A stretch of 64,000 nt of DNA from Sepiola atlantica. Lineage: Eukaryota; Mollusca; Cephalopoda; Sepiida; Sepiolidae. Below are positions 45,418 through 57,563 of the stretch, piece after piece. The first letter of the stretch is position 1, and the number at the start of each line of letters is the position of its first letter. The stretch covers positions 58,684,496 to 58,748,495 of the forward strand of contig OY744528.1 of the NCBI GenBank assembly GCA_963556195.1, written 5' to 3'. The position numbers and the translations under genes were made by a program. The notes beneath the pieces were generated by a model. That model saw nothing but the letters and a program-made list of their open reading frames with translations. It had not been told where the DNA came from and searched no databases.

Positions 45418-45465
45418 GGGTAAAATGCATGATATATCATGAAAATGAAATGTTGTGATAGACAA

Positions 45466-45937
45466 AATGTGTGAAAAAAGACAAATGGAAAAAATGCAGG
45501 AGAACAACAAAAAACGAGATTTGACCGGTTTCGTTCGTATCAACGAACGTTTTCAGAAAAAGTGAAGATTTAAAATTTTTATTTCGATAGAAGCACAGAT
45601 ATAGGAAAATGAACAAAATTGAGTACTATTAAATAAATATTGTATGGTTCACAAGTGTGTGTATGTATATTTGTTAGCGTCTTTACTTGTCTTTCCCTTT
45701 CATATGGCCATACAAATCCCAATATGAGCCCTTAGGTGCAAAAAAAAAAAGAGAAAGAAAAAAAAAAATCACCTACTTGCCAAAAATATCTTTTATACCT
45801 GTTAAAATTTCTCGTGTGGATGAATCACATCTCGCTGTGCATTTTATCTTTTTCCTATGTCTGTGCCACTATCGAAATAAAATGTTTAATCTCTTGTATT
45901 TAAATCTGTTTTCCGTTTGTCTTTTTTCACACATATA
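45466..45937. mobile_element. Candidate foldback MITE between TA microsatellites
   Basis: Inverted arms: aatgtgtgaaaaaagacaaa (45466) pairs with tttgtcttttttcacacat (near 45917-45935), and atttcgatagaagcacagat (45580) pairs with the complement near 45850-45885. The ends abut TA-repeat stretches (45378-45417 and 45966-46001). A small hairpin, cgttcgtatcaacgaacg, is inside at about 45533-45550. No transposase; family unknown. Confidence 0.6.
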
Positions 45938-45963
45938 AAAATCAATGTGTGTGTGGAGTGGAG

Positions 45964-45965
<2 letters not shown>

Positions 45966-46001
<36 letters not shown>
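45966..46001. repeat. TA microsatellite
   Basis: Uninterrupted (TA)n run of about 36 bp. Confidence 0.92.
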
Positions 46002-46005
<4 letters not shown>

Positions 46006-46382
46006 ATATATAAATATTGGTTTTAGGCAGTAAGTACTTTCTTAACTTCAGACAAGTCTTTCTTATGTTTAGGTCAAACATGTTCTAGATTCCTGGTGCT
46101 TACTAACCACGTAATCATTGGATTTGTTTAAGTACGTTTATGATGTTTTGCTAATTTTTATCATTGTCGTTTATGTGACTTATCTAAACATTTATTCATT
46201 ATTTTATTTATTATTGTTATAAAACTCTATTTGAAAAGATGTACCCTTTACATGTCTGCTGAATTGCTTGGCTTTAAAAATCATCAAGAGTCTTTGATTT
46301 TTGTGCTATTCTTATTATGTAAATGAATAAATGTGGGGAAAAAATGAATATTGGAGAAAATACTTTTGAGGCAATTAATAAC

Positions 46383-48935
46383 TAATGTATACTTTTTAAT
46401 ACATTTCAAACTACCTTATTTATCAATGTTTACTATTTAATACATTTCGTACTCCTTATAATTTATGTGTAATCTTTAATACATTTCTTACGTCTCAATA
46501 ATTAATGTGTACTCCTGAATACATTTCTAATTTCTTAATAACTAATGTGTTTTTTTTTTATAAATTTCTAATTTCTTAATATATGTGTACTCTTTTGTAC
46601 ATTTCTAATTTCTTATTAATGTGTACTCTTTTATACATTTCTATTTTTTTATAATCAATGTGTACTCTTTTATACAATTTCCAATTTCTAAAAAAATTAA
46701 TGTGTTCTTTTTTATACATTTCTAACTACTTGATACTTAATGTGTACTATTTAATACATTTCTAATTTCCAAATAATTAATGTGTTCTTTTTTATACGTT
46801 TCTAATTTCTTGATAATTAAGGTGTACTCTTTTATACATTTCTAATGTCTTAATTATTAATGTGTACTTTTTTATGCATTTCTAATTTCTAAATGTGTAC
46901 TTTTTTATACATTTCTAATTCCTAAATAATTAATGTGTACTCTTTTTAATGTGTACTTTTTTATACATTTCTAATTCCTAAATAATTAATGTGTACTCTT
47001 TTATACATTTCTAATTTCTTAATGTGTACTTTTTTATACATTTATAATTCCTAAATAATTAATGTGTACTCTTTTATACATTTCTAATTTCTTAATGTGT
47101 ACTTTTTTATACATTTCTAATTCCTAAATAATTAATGTGTACTCTTTTATACATTTCTAATTTCCAAATAATTAATGTGTTCTTTTTCATACGTTTCTAA
47201 TTTCTTGATAATTAATGTGCACTCTTTTATACATTTCAAATGTCTTGATTATTAATGTGTAATCTTTTATATATTCCTAATTGTGTACTTTTTTATACAT
47301 TTCTAATTCCTAAATAATTAATGTGTACTCTTTTATACATTTCTAATTTCCAAATAATTGATGTGTTCTTTTTTTATACGTTTCTAATTTCTTAATAATT
47401 AATGTGCACTCTTGTATACATTTCTAATGTCTTAATTATTAATGTGTATTCTTTTATACATTTCTAATTTCCAAATAATAAATGTGTTCTGTTTTATACG
47501 TTTCTTATTTCTTAATAAGTAATGTGCACTCTTTTATACATTTCTAATGTCTTAATTATTAATGTGTAATCTTTTATACATCCCTAATTTCTTAATGTGT
47601 ACTTTTTTATACATTTCTAATTCCTAAATAATTAATGTGTACTCTTTTATAAATTTCTAATTTCCAAATAATTAATGTGTTCTTTTTTATATGTTTCTAA
47701 TTTCTAAAAAATTAATGTGCACTCTTGTATACATTTCTAATCTCTTAATTATTAATGTGTACTCTTTTATACATTTCTAATTTCTTAATGTGTACTCTTT
47801 TATACATTTCTACTTTCTTAATGTGTACTTTTTTATACATTTCTACTTTCTTAATGTGTACTTTTTTATACATTTCTAATTCCTAAATAATTAATGTCTA
47901 CTCTTTTATAAATTTCTAATTTTTTAATGTGTACTTTTTTATACATTTCTAATTCCTAAATAATTAATGTGTACTCTTTTATACATTTGTAATTTCTTAA
48001 TGTGTACTTTTTTATACATTTCCAATTCCTAAATAATTAATGTGTACTCTTTTATACATTTCTAATTTCTTAATGTGTACTTTTTTATACATTTCTAATT
48101 CCTAAATAATTAATGTGTACTTTTTTATACATTTCTAATTTCTTAATGTGTACTTTTTTATACATTTGTAATTCCTAAATAATTAATGTGTACTCTTTTA
48201 TACATTTCTAATTTCTTAATGTGTATCTTTTTATACATTTCTAATTTCTAAATAATTAATGTGTACTCGTTTATACATTTTTAATTTCTAAATAATTAAT
48301 GTGTTTTTTATACATTTCTTATTTGTTAATAATTGATGTGTACTCTTTTATACATTTCTAATTTCTTAATTATTAATGTGTACTCTTTCATAAATTTCTA
48401 ATTTCCTAATTATTAATGTGTAATCTTTTATACATTTCTACTTTCTGAATGTGTACTCTTTCATACATTTCTAATTTCTAAATAATTAATGTGTTCTTTT
48501 TCATACATTTTTAATTTCTTTATAATGTGTACTGTTTTATACATTTCTAATTTTTTAAATAATTAATGTGTTCTTTTTTATACATTTCTAATTTCTTAAT
48601 AATTAATGTGTACTCTTTTATACATTTCTAATTTCTTAATAATTAATGTGTACTCTTTTATACATTTCTTATTTCCTAATAATTGATGTGTTTTTTATAC
48701 ATTTCTAATTTCTTAATAATGTGTTCCTTTTTATACATTTCTAATGTCTTAATTATTAATGTGTACTCTTTTATACATTTCTATTTTCTTATAATTAATG
48801 TGTACTCTTTTATACAATTTCCACTTTCTAAAAAGGTAATGTGTTCTTTTTTATACATATCTAACTACTTTATACTTAATGTGTACTATTTTATACAAAT
48901 TATGTGTACTCTTCAATAAATATCTAACTTCTGAG
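46383..48935. repeat. AT-rich minisatellite, 33/40-bp units, left block
   Basis: About 65 units built on aatgtgtactcttttataca followed by tttctaattt. Two lengths alternate: 40 bp with an aaataatt/taataatt spacer and 33 bp without it, giving 73-bp dimers (for example 46950-47170 and 47930-48230). Units at both edges are more diverged than those in the centre. Confidence 0.93.
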
Positions 48936-49120
48936 TAGTAAAGTAAACTAATATGAATCAACACAGTACAACCTCGTGGATCGGCTTTATTCTGTTATTG
49001 GTATTTTTAACTGAATGACCATGTAATGGTGAAAGTAAAGCTATGGAACCGACTTGATTCGAACATGGAACCCCCCAGTTGCAATTCAGTGTCGAAATTA
49101 ACTTAATTACCATCACAAAA
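48936..49120. other. Unique island with tRNA-like fragment between two array blocks
   Basis: A G/C-richer segment. On the minus strand it contains ttgcaactggggggttcc and gttcgaatcaagtcgg, like the anticodon and B-box side of a tRNA. It could be a SINE fragment inserted in, or trapped by, the AT-rich array. Confidence 0.5.
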
Positions 49121-52100
49121 CTTCTTAATAATTAATGTGTACTCTTAATACATTTCAAACTATCTTATTAATCAATGTGAACTCTTTAATACATTTCGAA
49201 CTTTTGAATAATTAATGTATATCTTTCAATAGATTTCTAATTTCTTAATAATTAATGGGTACTAGTAAATACATTTCTAATTTCTTAATAATTAAGGTGT
49301 ATTCTTTAATGCATTTCCAATTTCTTAATAATTGATGTGTATTCTTTAATACATTTCTTATTTCTTAATAATTAATTTGTATTCTTTAATATATTTCTTA
49401 TTTCTTAATAATTAATGTGTATTCTTTAATCAATTTCTAATTTCTTAATAATTAATGTGTATACTTTAATCAATTTCTAATATCTTAATAATTAATGTGT
49501 ATTCTTTAATACATTTGTCATTTCTTAATAATTAATGTGTATTCTTTAATACATTTGTCATTTCTTAATAATTAATGTGTATTCTTTAATCAATTTCTAA
49601 TCTCTTAATGATTAATGTGTATTCTTTAATCAATTTCTAATATCTTAATAATTAATGTGTATTCTTTAATCAATTTCTAATTTTTTAATAATTAATGTGT
49701 ATTTTTTAATCAATTTCTAATTTCTTAATAATTAATGTGTATTCTTTAATCAATTTCTAATTTCTTAATAATTAATGTGTATTCTTTAATCAATTTCTAA
49801 TATCTTAATAATTAATGTGTATTTTTTAATCAATTTCTAATATCTTAATAATTAATGTGTATTCTTTAATACATTTGTCATTTCTTAATAATTAATGTGT
49901 ATTCTTTAATACATTTGTCATTTCTTAATAATTAATGTGTATTTTTTAATCAATTTCTAATTTCTTAATAATTAATGTGTATTCTTTAATCAATTTCTAA
50001 TTTCTTAATAATTAATGTGTATTCTTTAATCAATTTCTAATATCTTAATAATTAATGTGTATTCTTTAATACATTTGTCATTTCTTAATAATTAATGTGT
50101 ATTCTTTAATACATTTGTCATTTCTTAATAATTAATGTGTATTCTTTAATACACTTGTCATTTCTTAATAATTAATGTGTATTCTTTAATACATTTGTCA
50201 TTTCTTAATAATTAATGTGTATTCTTTAATACATTTGTCATTTCTTAATAATTAATGTGTATTCTTTAATACACTTGTCATTTCTTAATAATTAATGTGT
50301 ATTCTTTAATCAATTTCTAATATCTTAATAATTAATGTGTATTCTTTAATCAATTTCTAATTTCTTAATAATTAATGTGTATTCTTTAATACATTTCTAA
50401 TGTCTTAATAATTAATGTGTATTCTTTAATACATTTGTCATTTCTTAATAATTAATGTGTATTCTTTAATCAATTTCTAATATCTTAATAATTAATGTGT
50501 ATTCTTTAATACATTTGTCATTTCTTAATAATTAATGTGTATTCTTTAATACATTTGTCATTTCTTAATAATTAATGTGTATTCTTTAATCAATTTCTAA
50601 TCTCTTAATGATTAATGTGTATTCTTTAATCAATTTCTAATCTCTTAATAATTAATGTGTATTCTTTAATACATTTCTAATTTCTTAATAATTAATGTGT
50701 ATTCTTTAATACATTTGTCATTTCTTAATAATTAATGTGTATTCTTTAATCAATTTCTAATCTCTTAATGATTAATGTGTATTCTTTAATCAATTTCTAA
50801 TCTCTTAATAATTAATGTGTATTCTTTAATACATTTCTAATTTCTTAATAATTAATTTGTATTCTTTAATACATTTTTAATTTCTTGATAATTAATGTGT
50901 ATTCTTTAATTTTTATTTCTCATTCATTAATGTGTACTTTTTAATACATTTTTAATTTCTTAATAATTAATATGTATTCTTTAATAAATTTTAATTTCTC
51001 ATTCATTAATGTGTACTTTTTAATACATTTTTAATTTCTTAAAAATTAATGTGTATTTTTTTATAAATTTTAATTTCTTATTCATTAATGTGTACTTTTT
51101 AATGCATTTTTAATTTCTTAATAATTAATTTGTATTCTTTAATCTATTTCTAATTTCTCATTCATTAATGTGTACTTTTTAATCCATTTTTAATTTCTTA
51201 ATAATTGATGTGTATTCTTTAATGTATTTCTAATTTTTTAATAATTGATGTGTATTCTTTAATACATTTTTAATTTCTTAATAATTAATATGAATTCTTT
51301 AATTTTAATTTCTCATTCATTAATGTGTACTTTTTAATACATTTTTAATTTCTTAATAATTAATGTGTATGCTTTAATAAATTTTAATTTCTAATTCATT
51401 AATGTGTACTTTTTAATCCATTTTTAATTTCTTAATAATTGATGTGTATTCTTTAATGTATTTCTAATTTTTTTAATAATTAATGTGTATTCTTTAATAC
51501 ATTTTTAATTTCTTAATAATTAATGTGTATTCTTTAATTTTAATTTCTCATTCATTAATGTGTACTTTTTAATACATTTTTAATTTCTTAATAATTAATT
51601 TGTATTCTTTAATCCATTTCTAATTTCTAGATAATTAATGTGTATTCTTTAATCCATTTTTAATTTCTTAATAATTGATGTGTATTCTTAAATGTATTTC
51701 TAATTTTTTAATAATTAATGTGTATTCTTTAATACATTTTTAATTTCTTAATAATTAATGTGTATTCTTTAATTTTAATTTCTCATTCATTATGTGTACT
51801 TTTTAATACATTTTTAATTTCTTAATAATTAATGTGTATTCTTTAATAAATTTTTATTTCTCATTCATTAATGTGTACTTTTTAATACATTTTTAATTTC
51901 TTAATAATTAATGTGTATTCTTTTATAAATTTTAATTTCTCATTCATTAATTTGTACTTTTTAATACATTTTAAATTTCTTATTAATGAACGTATACTTT
52001 AAAATATATTTCTTACTTCTTAGTAATTAATGCGTTCTCTTTAATACTTTTCTAATTACTAAATAATTAATGTCTACTCTCTAAAACATTTTTAAATTCT

Positions 52101-52540
52101 TAAAATGTATTGGATACTTTTTAATACATTTTTTTCTTCTTAATAATTACTGTGTATTGTTTCATACATTACTTATTTTTAAATAATTAATGTTTATTCT
52201 TTAATATATTTTTAATTTTTTAATAATTAATATGCACTCTTATATATTTAAAACTTCTTCATGATTAATATGTAATTTTTTATACATTTTTTATTTGTAA
52301 ATTATTGTGTACTCATTCATACATGTTTAACTTCGTAATAATTAATGTGTACTCTTTAATACATCTATAACTTTGTATTAATCAATGTGTACTCTTAAAT
52401 AAATTTCAACTTTCTTCATAATTAATGTTTACTTTTAATACATTTCAAACTTCTTTAAGATTAATGTGTATTTTTAATAAATTTCTAATTTTTCAATAAT
52501 TTATGTGTACTCTTCAATAGATTTTGTTAGTTATTGCGTT
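49121..52540. repeat. AT-rich minisatellite, 40-bp units, right block
   Basis: Unit: taattaatgtgtattcttta followed by atacatttctaatttcttaa (40 bp). From about 49261 to 50880, some 40 units follow each other without a single insertion or deletion. Variants atacatttgtca, atcaatttctaatatc and atcaatttctaatctc are mixed, with local four-unit (160-bp) repeats near 50600-50860. From 50900 to 52000 a longer compound unit with cattcattaatgtgtac dominates. Edges decay. Confidence 0.95.
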
Positions 52541-53043
52541 GAATGCGGAGTATAATTTTTTTAAATAAATTATTCCAGGTAATCTAAATTGTTGATTCAT
52601 GTAAACACGCACATGCTTAAAATGTGACCGGAATATTCGAATTTCAAAATAATCATTTTAAACGTTAAATATTTAAATTAATATTACTACTAATAATTAT
52701 AATAACATTAATATTAACAAAACTTTTGAATATATATATAAGAAAACTGTAAATCGAAAATAGAGATTAATTGTTCAGAATATTAATTTATTAGAAGGTG
52801 TTTATAAAATTATTATGCTAATGAAGCATCACGATGAATGTGTTTACGCAGTGTTATGTTGGCTATATATAATGTATTTGAAAATACTTAAATTTATAAT
52901 TCAATTAAATAAACGTAACGAGTTTTGATAAATGGAAAAATATTTCGCATTTATTCATTTAGATATATTCTGAGAGAGAGAATAAAATTGGATAAATATG
53001 ATATATATATAAAAAATTATTCAATATTTCCTGATATACTCAC
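52541..53043. other. AT-rich intron DNA between array and exon A
   Basis: No feature beyond short AT repeats and a TA run near 53003-53012. Confidence 0.55.
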
Positions 53044-53191
53044 AGGGTAGAATGTCAGAGTATCTGTTCTTGCGAGCATTGGATGTGTCTATAGACGCCT
53101 GGGTGCTACATGGGTCAGCCTCATAAGCACACAATGCTTCCCATTCTTGGTCAAGACGATCCTTATTCTGAAGATGATCTTCCATATAAGA
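53044..53191 (-). CDS. PTPRN2: IA-2-like exon A, juxtamembrane to PTP start (SYMEDHL...YSDILP)
   Basis: 148 bp: 49 codons plus one base, so phase 1 at its 3' end. Acceptor ttgtttcag; donor gtgagt. It starts SYMEDHLQNKDRLDQEWEAL, contains LCAYEADP and ends KNRYSDILP, matching the SYMEDHL..EW.ALCAY.A(E/D)P...KNR..D.LP segment of IA-2 and phogrin, the cytoplasmic lead-in to the PTP domain. This is the most 5' exon in the window; exons for the membrane span and luminal domain must lie beyond 53191, and I see no candidate before 64000. Confidence 0.97.
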
Positions 53192-54214
53192 CTGAAACAA
53201 ATAAAAGACAATAATTATAACATGTTTAACATATAAAATAATCTAAATGAAAAAATGCGAAAGTGTTTTCCACCTATTCTAACTATATTAACATGAAAAC
53301 ACCTCATGCTTATTTAATTTTATGATACAATAAAACTCTTTTTTAATAGTGTATATATAATAATCTGAAAACCCCCACAAACAGCTATAGTTATTCTTAA
53401 TTTGAATACTTATTTCATAAACAGTTTCTAATAAATTAATATTCTGTGATATAGATTTGTAATTTATTTTGTCATATATATATATACATGCAATAGTGTT
53501 GTCGATAGTAATATTATAGTAATATTATGATTATTAATAATATTAATTAGAGTTAATTAATAAAAAAAGGTTTGCATTTCAAAAGCTTTCTTAGAATTTC
53601 ATTTTCATTAATTTTCAAAGGAAATAATTTACATTAAAACTTCCGGTTTTAATTTTACAGCATTAGTAAAATAGCTGATGTCATTGATATGTGAGAACAG
53701 ATACTACACTTTGCTCGTCAAAAAACTGATTTAATCGAAATTTCAGTGGGGGTGAGTAGTGTAGTATTGATTCTTTTGTCATTAGACAACTCTCTCAGGA
53801 ATTACTTCCACTTTTCATAAGGGAATGGGGATAATCCTTCCAGCTATTACATCTTCCTTTGGGGAAATATAATAAGATTATTTACATACGATAACAGTAT
53901 TGGGGCATAAACAGAGCTGTAGTGGCAAGGTATGAGTCAGAAAAATGTATTGCTTTAGAAGTCAGTCAGTGAAAATTAGCAGACTGACTTAGACCCTCCT
54001 AAGCAAAACAAACAAAACTGTAATGGAAAAGAAAAAAATATATCAAAATCTTTGGATTATTAAGTAGTGGTAGTCTTGTTGACAAAAAATATTTTTCATC
54101 ATTTATCAACTTTTAAAAAATTTTGTTAATTAAAAAAATATTTTTTAAATTAAAAAGAAATGTTGAATTCAGAGACTTGAATAACATATCTGTCCTCTTT
54201 AAAATCAAAACACT
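53192..54214. other. AT-rich non-coding DNA (upstream intron)
   Basis: No gene recognised; probably intron 5' of exon A. Confidence 0.55.
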
Positions 54215-54985
54215 ATAAATAATACAATATATAAATAATACAATATATAAATAATATAATCATAAATAATACTATATATAAATAATATAATTATAAATAA
54301 TACTATATATAAATAATATAATTATAAATAATACAATATATAAATAATATAATTATAGTATAATTATAAATAATACTATATATAAATAATATAATTATAA
54401 ATTATACTATATAAAAATAATATAATCATAATATAATCATAAATAATATAATCATAAATAATATAATCATAAATAATACTATATATAAATAATATAATTA
54501 TAAATAATACTATATATAAATAATATAATTATAAATAATACAATATATAAATAATATAATTATAGTATAATTATAAATAATACTATATATAAATAATATA
54601 ATTATAAATTATACTATATAAAAATAATATAATCATAATATAATCATAAATAATATAATCATAAATAATATAATCATAAATAATACTATATATAAATAAT
54701 ATAATTATAAATAATACTATATATAAATAATATAATTATAAATAATACAATATATAAATAATATAATTATAGTATAATTATAAATAATACTATATATAAA
54801 TAATATAATTATAAATTATACTATATAAAAATAATATAATCATAAATAATACTATATATAAATAATATAATCATAAATAATACTATATATAAATAATATA
54901 ATTATAAATACAATCATAAATAATATAATTATAAATTCTACTACATATAAATAATATATATAAATAATATAATCATAAATAACTA
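54215..54985. repeat. AT-only satellite with 207-bp higher-order repeat
   Basis: Built from ataatataa, tcataa and ttataaataatac(t/a)atatata blocks of about 24-30 bp. The marker attatagtataattataa occurs at 54352, 54559 and 54766, giving a 207-bp period repeated about three times. Almost no G or C. Confidence 0.9.
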
Positions 54986-55369
54986 GCAGGGCTCCCGGAG
55001 CCATTAAAAAAATATTAGAAAGTAAATCAAAAACAAATGGTCACAGTCAATTCCTAATTTCAACATATTAAGGAGATATGTAATGTTGATGAATTCAATA
55101 GTTCGAAGAGATTTACTATGTTTATCTTACCAAAAGTAATATTGTAATCTTACAATTTTCGATCTTGGACAATACCGAGTTGAACAAATGGTCCCGGTAA
55201 ATTACTAATTTCTAGTCACTACCCTCCATTTTACAATAGTATAAAGATATTAAGCACTTTGGATTAAAAGACAGAACTTCTTTATACGGGGCAACACTGT
55301 GTTTAAACACACCTGCTCTATCTTGAATATTGAGCACTTTCGGGTTACTACCTGCTCTATCCAGTATAT
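54986..55369. other. AT-rich non-coding DNA
   Basis: Nothing recognised. Confidence 0.5.
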
Positions 55370-55475
55370 TCATATGAATGAAAATATAAATGAAAAAATT
55401 GAATGAAAAAAAATGAATGAAAATATAAATGAAAAAGTGAATAAAAAAATGAATGAAAAAAATGAATCTTTTTTT
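55370..55475. repeat. (AATGAA)n-type simple repeat, probably the 3' tail of the minus-strand LINE
   Basis: Irregular aatgaaaaaatgaatg repeats directly precede the LINE's 3' end. CR1/Jockey-like LINEs often end in short tandem repeats, so this may be the tail rather than independent microsatellite DNA. Confidence 0.6.
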
Positions 55476-56530
55476 TTAAATTAATATATTTCATGCCAAA
55501 CAAGACATGCCGCCACTAGTCGTAAAGGGTTACTGAGTATTTAGGTGTGGGTTTTGGGTGTCACCCCAAGTTGGGAGCAGTGTAGCGGGATGTCTGTTTA
55601 CATTAGTTTTAAACTTCTGCATGTCTGTACTGTCAGAGAAACATGGAGCAGGGAAGTAGTTCCAGAGGCCGGCAGCACGAGGAAATAAGCTATTGGAGTA
55701 GAAGGCTCTCCGGCATCTTGGTACCTCCACAGTGAATGGATGGGATTTAGCTGATTGTTGAGTTGGTCTAGTGAATTTACGTTGAGGGTGCACCAGAGTA
55801 GCCAGTTCATCGGAGCACAATCTATTGAAGTATTTGTAAAATAAACACAAGGATGCAACATTGTAGCGATGGGACAGGGACTGAAGCTTGGTTGACACTG
55901 AAGGACTTATTATGTTTGCGACTCTTTTTTGGACTTTGTCAAGGAGGGATAGACTAGTCCAGATGTGGCAACAATACTCCATGCATGGGTGGATGGTGGC
56001 TTTGTTGAGATACAGGATAATGTCAGGTGTGAGGAGTTTACTAGCACGGTAGAGGGAGCCCACCTTCTTTGCTGCAGCCTTGGCAATGTCTTCAATGTAT
56101 TTGTTCCAATTCATGTTACCTGTGAAGGTTAGGCCAAGGTGTTTGAATGTTGAACTCTCAGGTAAGGTGTTATTTGCCATGACAATCGATGGTTGGAAAG
56201 TGTTTCTTGTAGTTATTGAAGGAAAGGAGATTTGTCTTTGCGACATTAAAAGTTACCAACCATTTATGACCCCAATCCACTACAGCCTAGAAGTCATTTT
56301 CTAAGGATTCAGCCATTGCCTCGGATATGATCGCGTCCGTTTTGCCCACATGACGAGAGTAAAGCGTGATGTTGTCAGCAAATATACCAATCTCAGGCAC
56401 AATGTCATCAGGGAGATCGTTTATGATAATCTGGAACAATAAAGGTCCAAGGATAAATCCCTGGGGTACACCAGCATTTATGTCATGTTGCTTAGATTAG
56501 CAATACACATCGACCAGAAAACTGTTTGGA
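55476..56530 (-). pseudogene. Jockey/CR1-like LINE relic, C-terminal half of reverse transcriptase
   Basis: Minus strand. RT motifs: NAGVPQGFILGPLLF..INDLP (near 56480-56410) and IFADNITLYS (near 56386-56360), where FADD has become FADN. Then an open 238-codon frame (56246-55530) with ESSTFKHLGLTFTGNMNW, ASKLLTPDIILYLNK, HPCMEYCCHIW, LLDKVQKRV and the terminal AAGLWNYFPAPCF domain typical of Jockey/BS-like LINEs. There is a stop near 56290. The upstream half lies at 59070-60775; about 2.5 kb of unrelated DNA separates them. Confidence 0.88.
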
Positions 56531-56954
56531 TAATCGCAGATTTGAGGGTAGTTCTATTAAAATAGTCATATCTTAAAAACTAAAGCACTTTAAGTGCTCA
56601 AAATACCATCATTTTGTTAGGAAATGAATATCCTTTCAGGTGCATTCATGAATAATAATATACATTATATATTTTTAAGAGTTTTGAGCAAATAAAGGAA
56701 AAAAAATGTTAACGCTATTTTCAGCAATTTACGTCACTTTTTTTTTAACCCCCCCCCCACTGTTTAAAAGTCTCGTACCATTGCTATATGTGGAATTTCG
56801 TCCTGAATTTGGAGACTAATCAGGGAAAGTATCACTTTTAATGTTTGTCAGTGTACAAAGTAATTCGGCTCATTCATTTTTTTGAAATTTTAAAAATAAG
56901 ACTTCAACTCGACGTCGGTTGAACATTTTTGAAAAATACATTTCCGTCGCCCAA

Positions 56955-57325
56955 TTAGTAAGTAAATCAATCATTTTACTTTTTTATGCATTAAAATTAT
57001 AATTGTATATATGTGTTCTCTTTTGGTAGTCATGATATTTCATGACCCTATCCGTAAAACAAAAGCGTTTTCTATTTATAGTTTGAAAAACATTGTAGCA
57101 GCAGTAATAGCAGCTATAAACACAAGGCGATTTTTGTTTATTTTCATTCTAGAACGAATTTAAAAAATTTTAAAATATGAATATAGAAAATGTTGTTATA
57201 TTTTTTGTATCCAACTAGTAAATAAATTAATCTTTTATCTTTTTTTATGCATTAAAATTATAATTGTATGTTGTTTTGTCTTTCCGTAGTAGTAATTTTA
57301 AATTACCTTATCCGAAAAAATATTG
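56955..57325. repeat. Direct duplication with about 254-bp offset
   Basis: Both copies have agtaa(g/a)taaat(c/t)aatc, then the identical block tatgcattaaaattataatt, then gta followed by cttatccg(t/a)aaaa. The copies are diverged by roughly 20%. Confidence 0.8.
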
Positions 57326-57563
57326 TCCTTTTTTTGAGCGAAAGTCAACAATGGCTGCTAGTATTGCTGATATAACAATCAATCAGCAGCAGCTAACTAG
57401 TCTTGTAAAGCTTTGTAAAAATAAGACAAAAATACTTGTGCTTAAAAAAGTTAATCCTATTTGGTTCTTTTATAAAAATACTTTAAAAAATACTGGTTTT
57501 CACTCAACTTTCAAACTTCTAGTAGTAATGACTTTCTAGGCGCCAATTTAAAAAAAAAAATTA

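Larger units (their letters stand above)
30225..53191 (-). other. PTPRN2: IA-2/phogrin-like receptor protein tyrosine phosphatase gene, four internal exons
   Basis: Four minus-strand exons (148, 74, 78 and 120 bp) join to a continuous 140-codon frame with correct splice signals and compatible phases (1, 0, 0). Encoded residues follow the cytoplasmic juxtamembrane region and first half of the PTP domain of PTPRN/PTPRN2. Family knowledge: IA-2 proteins are catalytically inactive transmembrane proteins of neuroendocrine dense-core vesicles that promote hormone and transmitter storage. YDHSRV and LYHIYE look slightly closer to PTPRN2 than to PTPRN; invertebrates usually have one gene, so the symbol is a family label. 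The 5' exons lie beyond 53191 and the catalytic-loop exons below 30225; I could not find either in the window. Confidence 0.9.
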
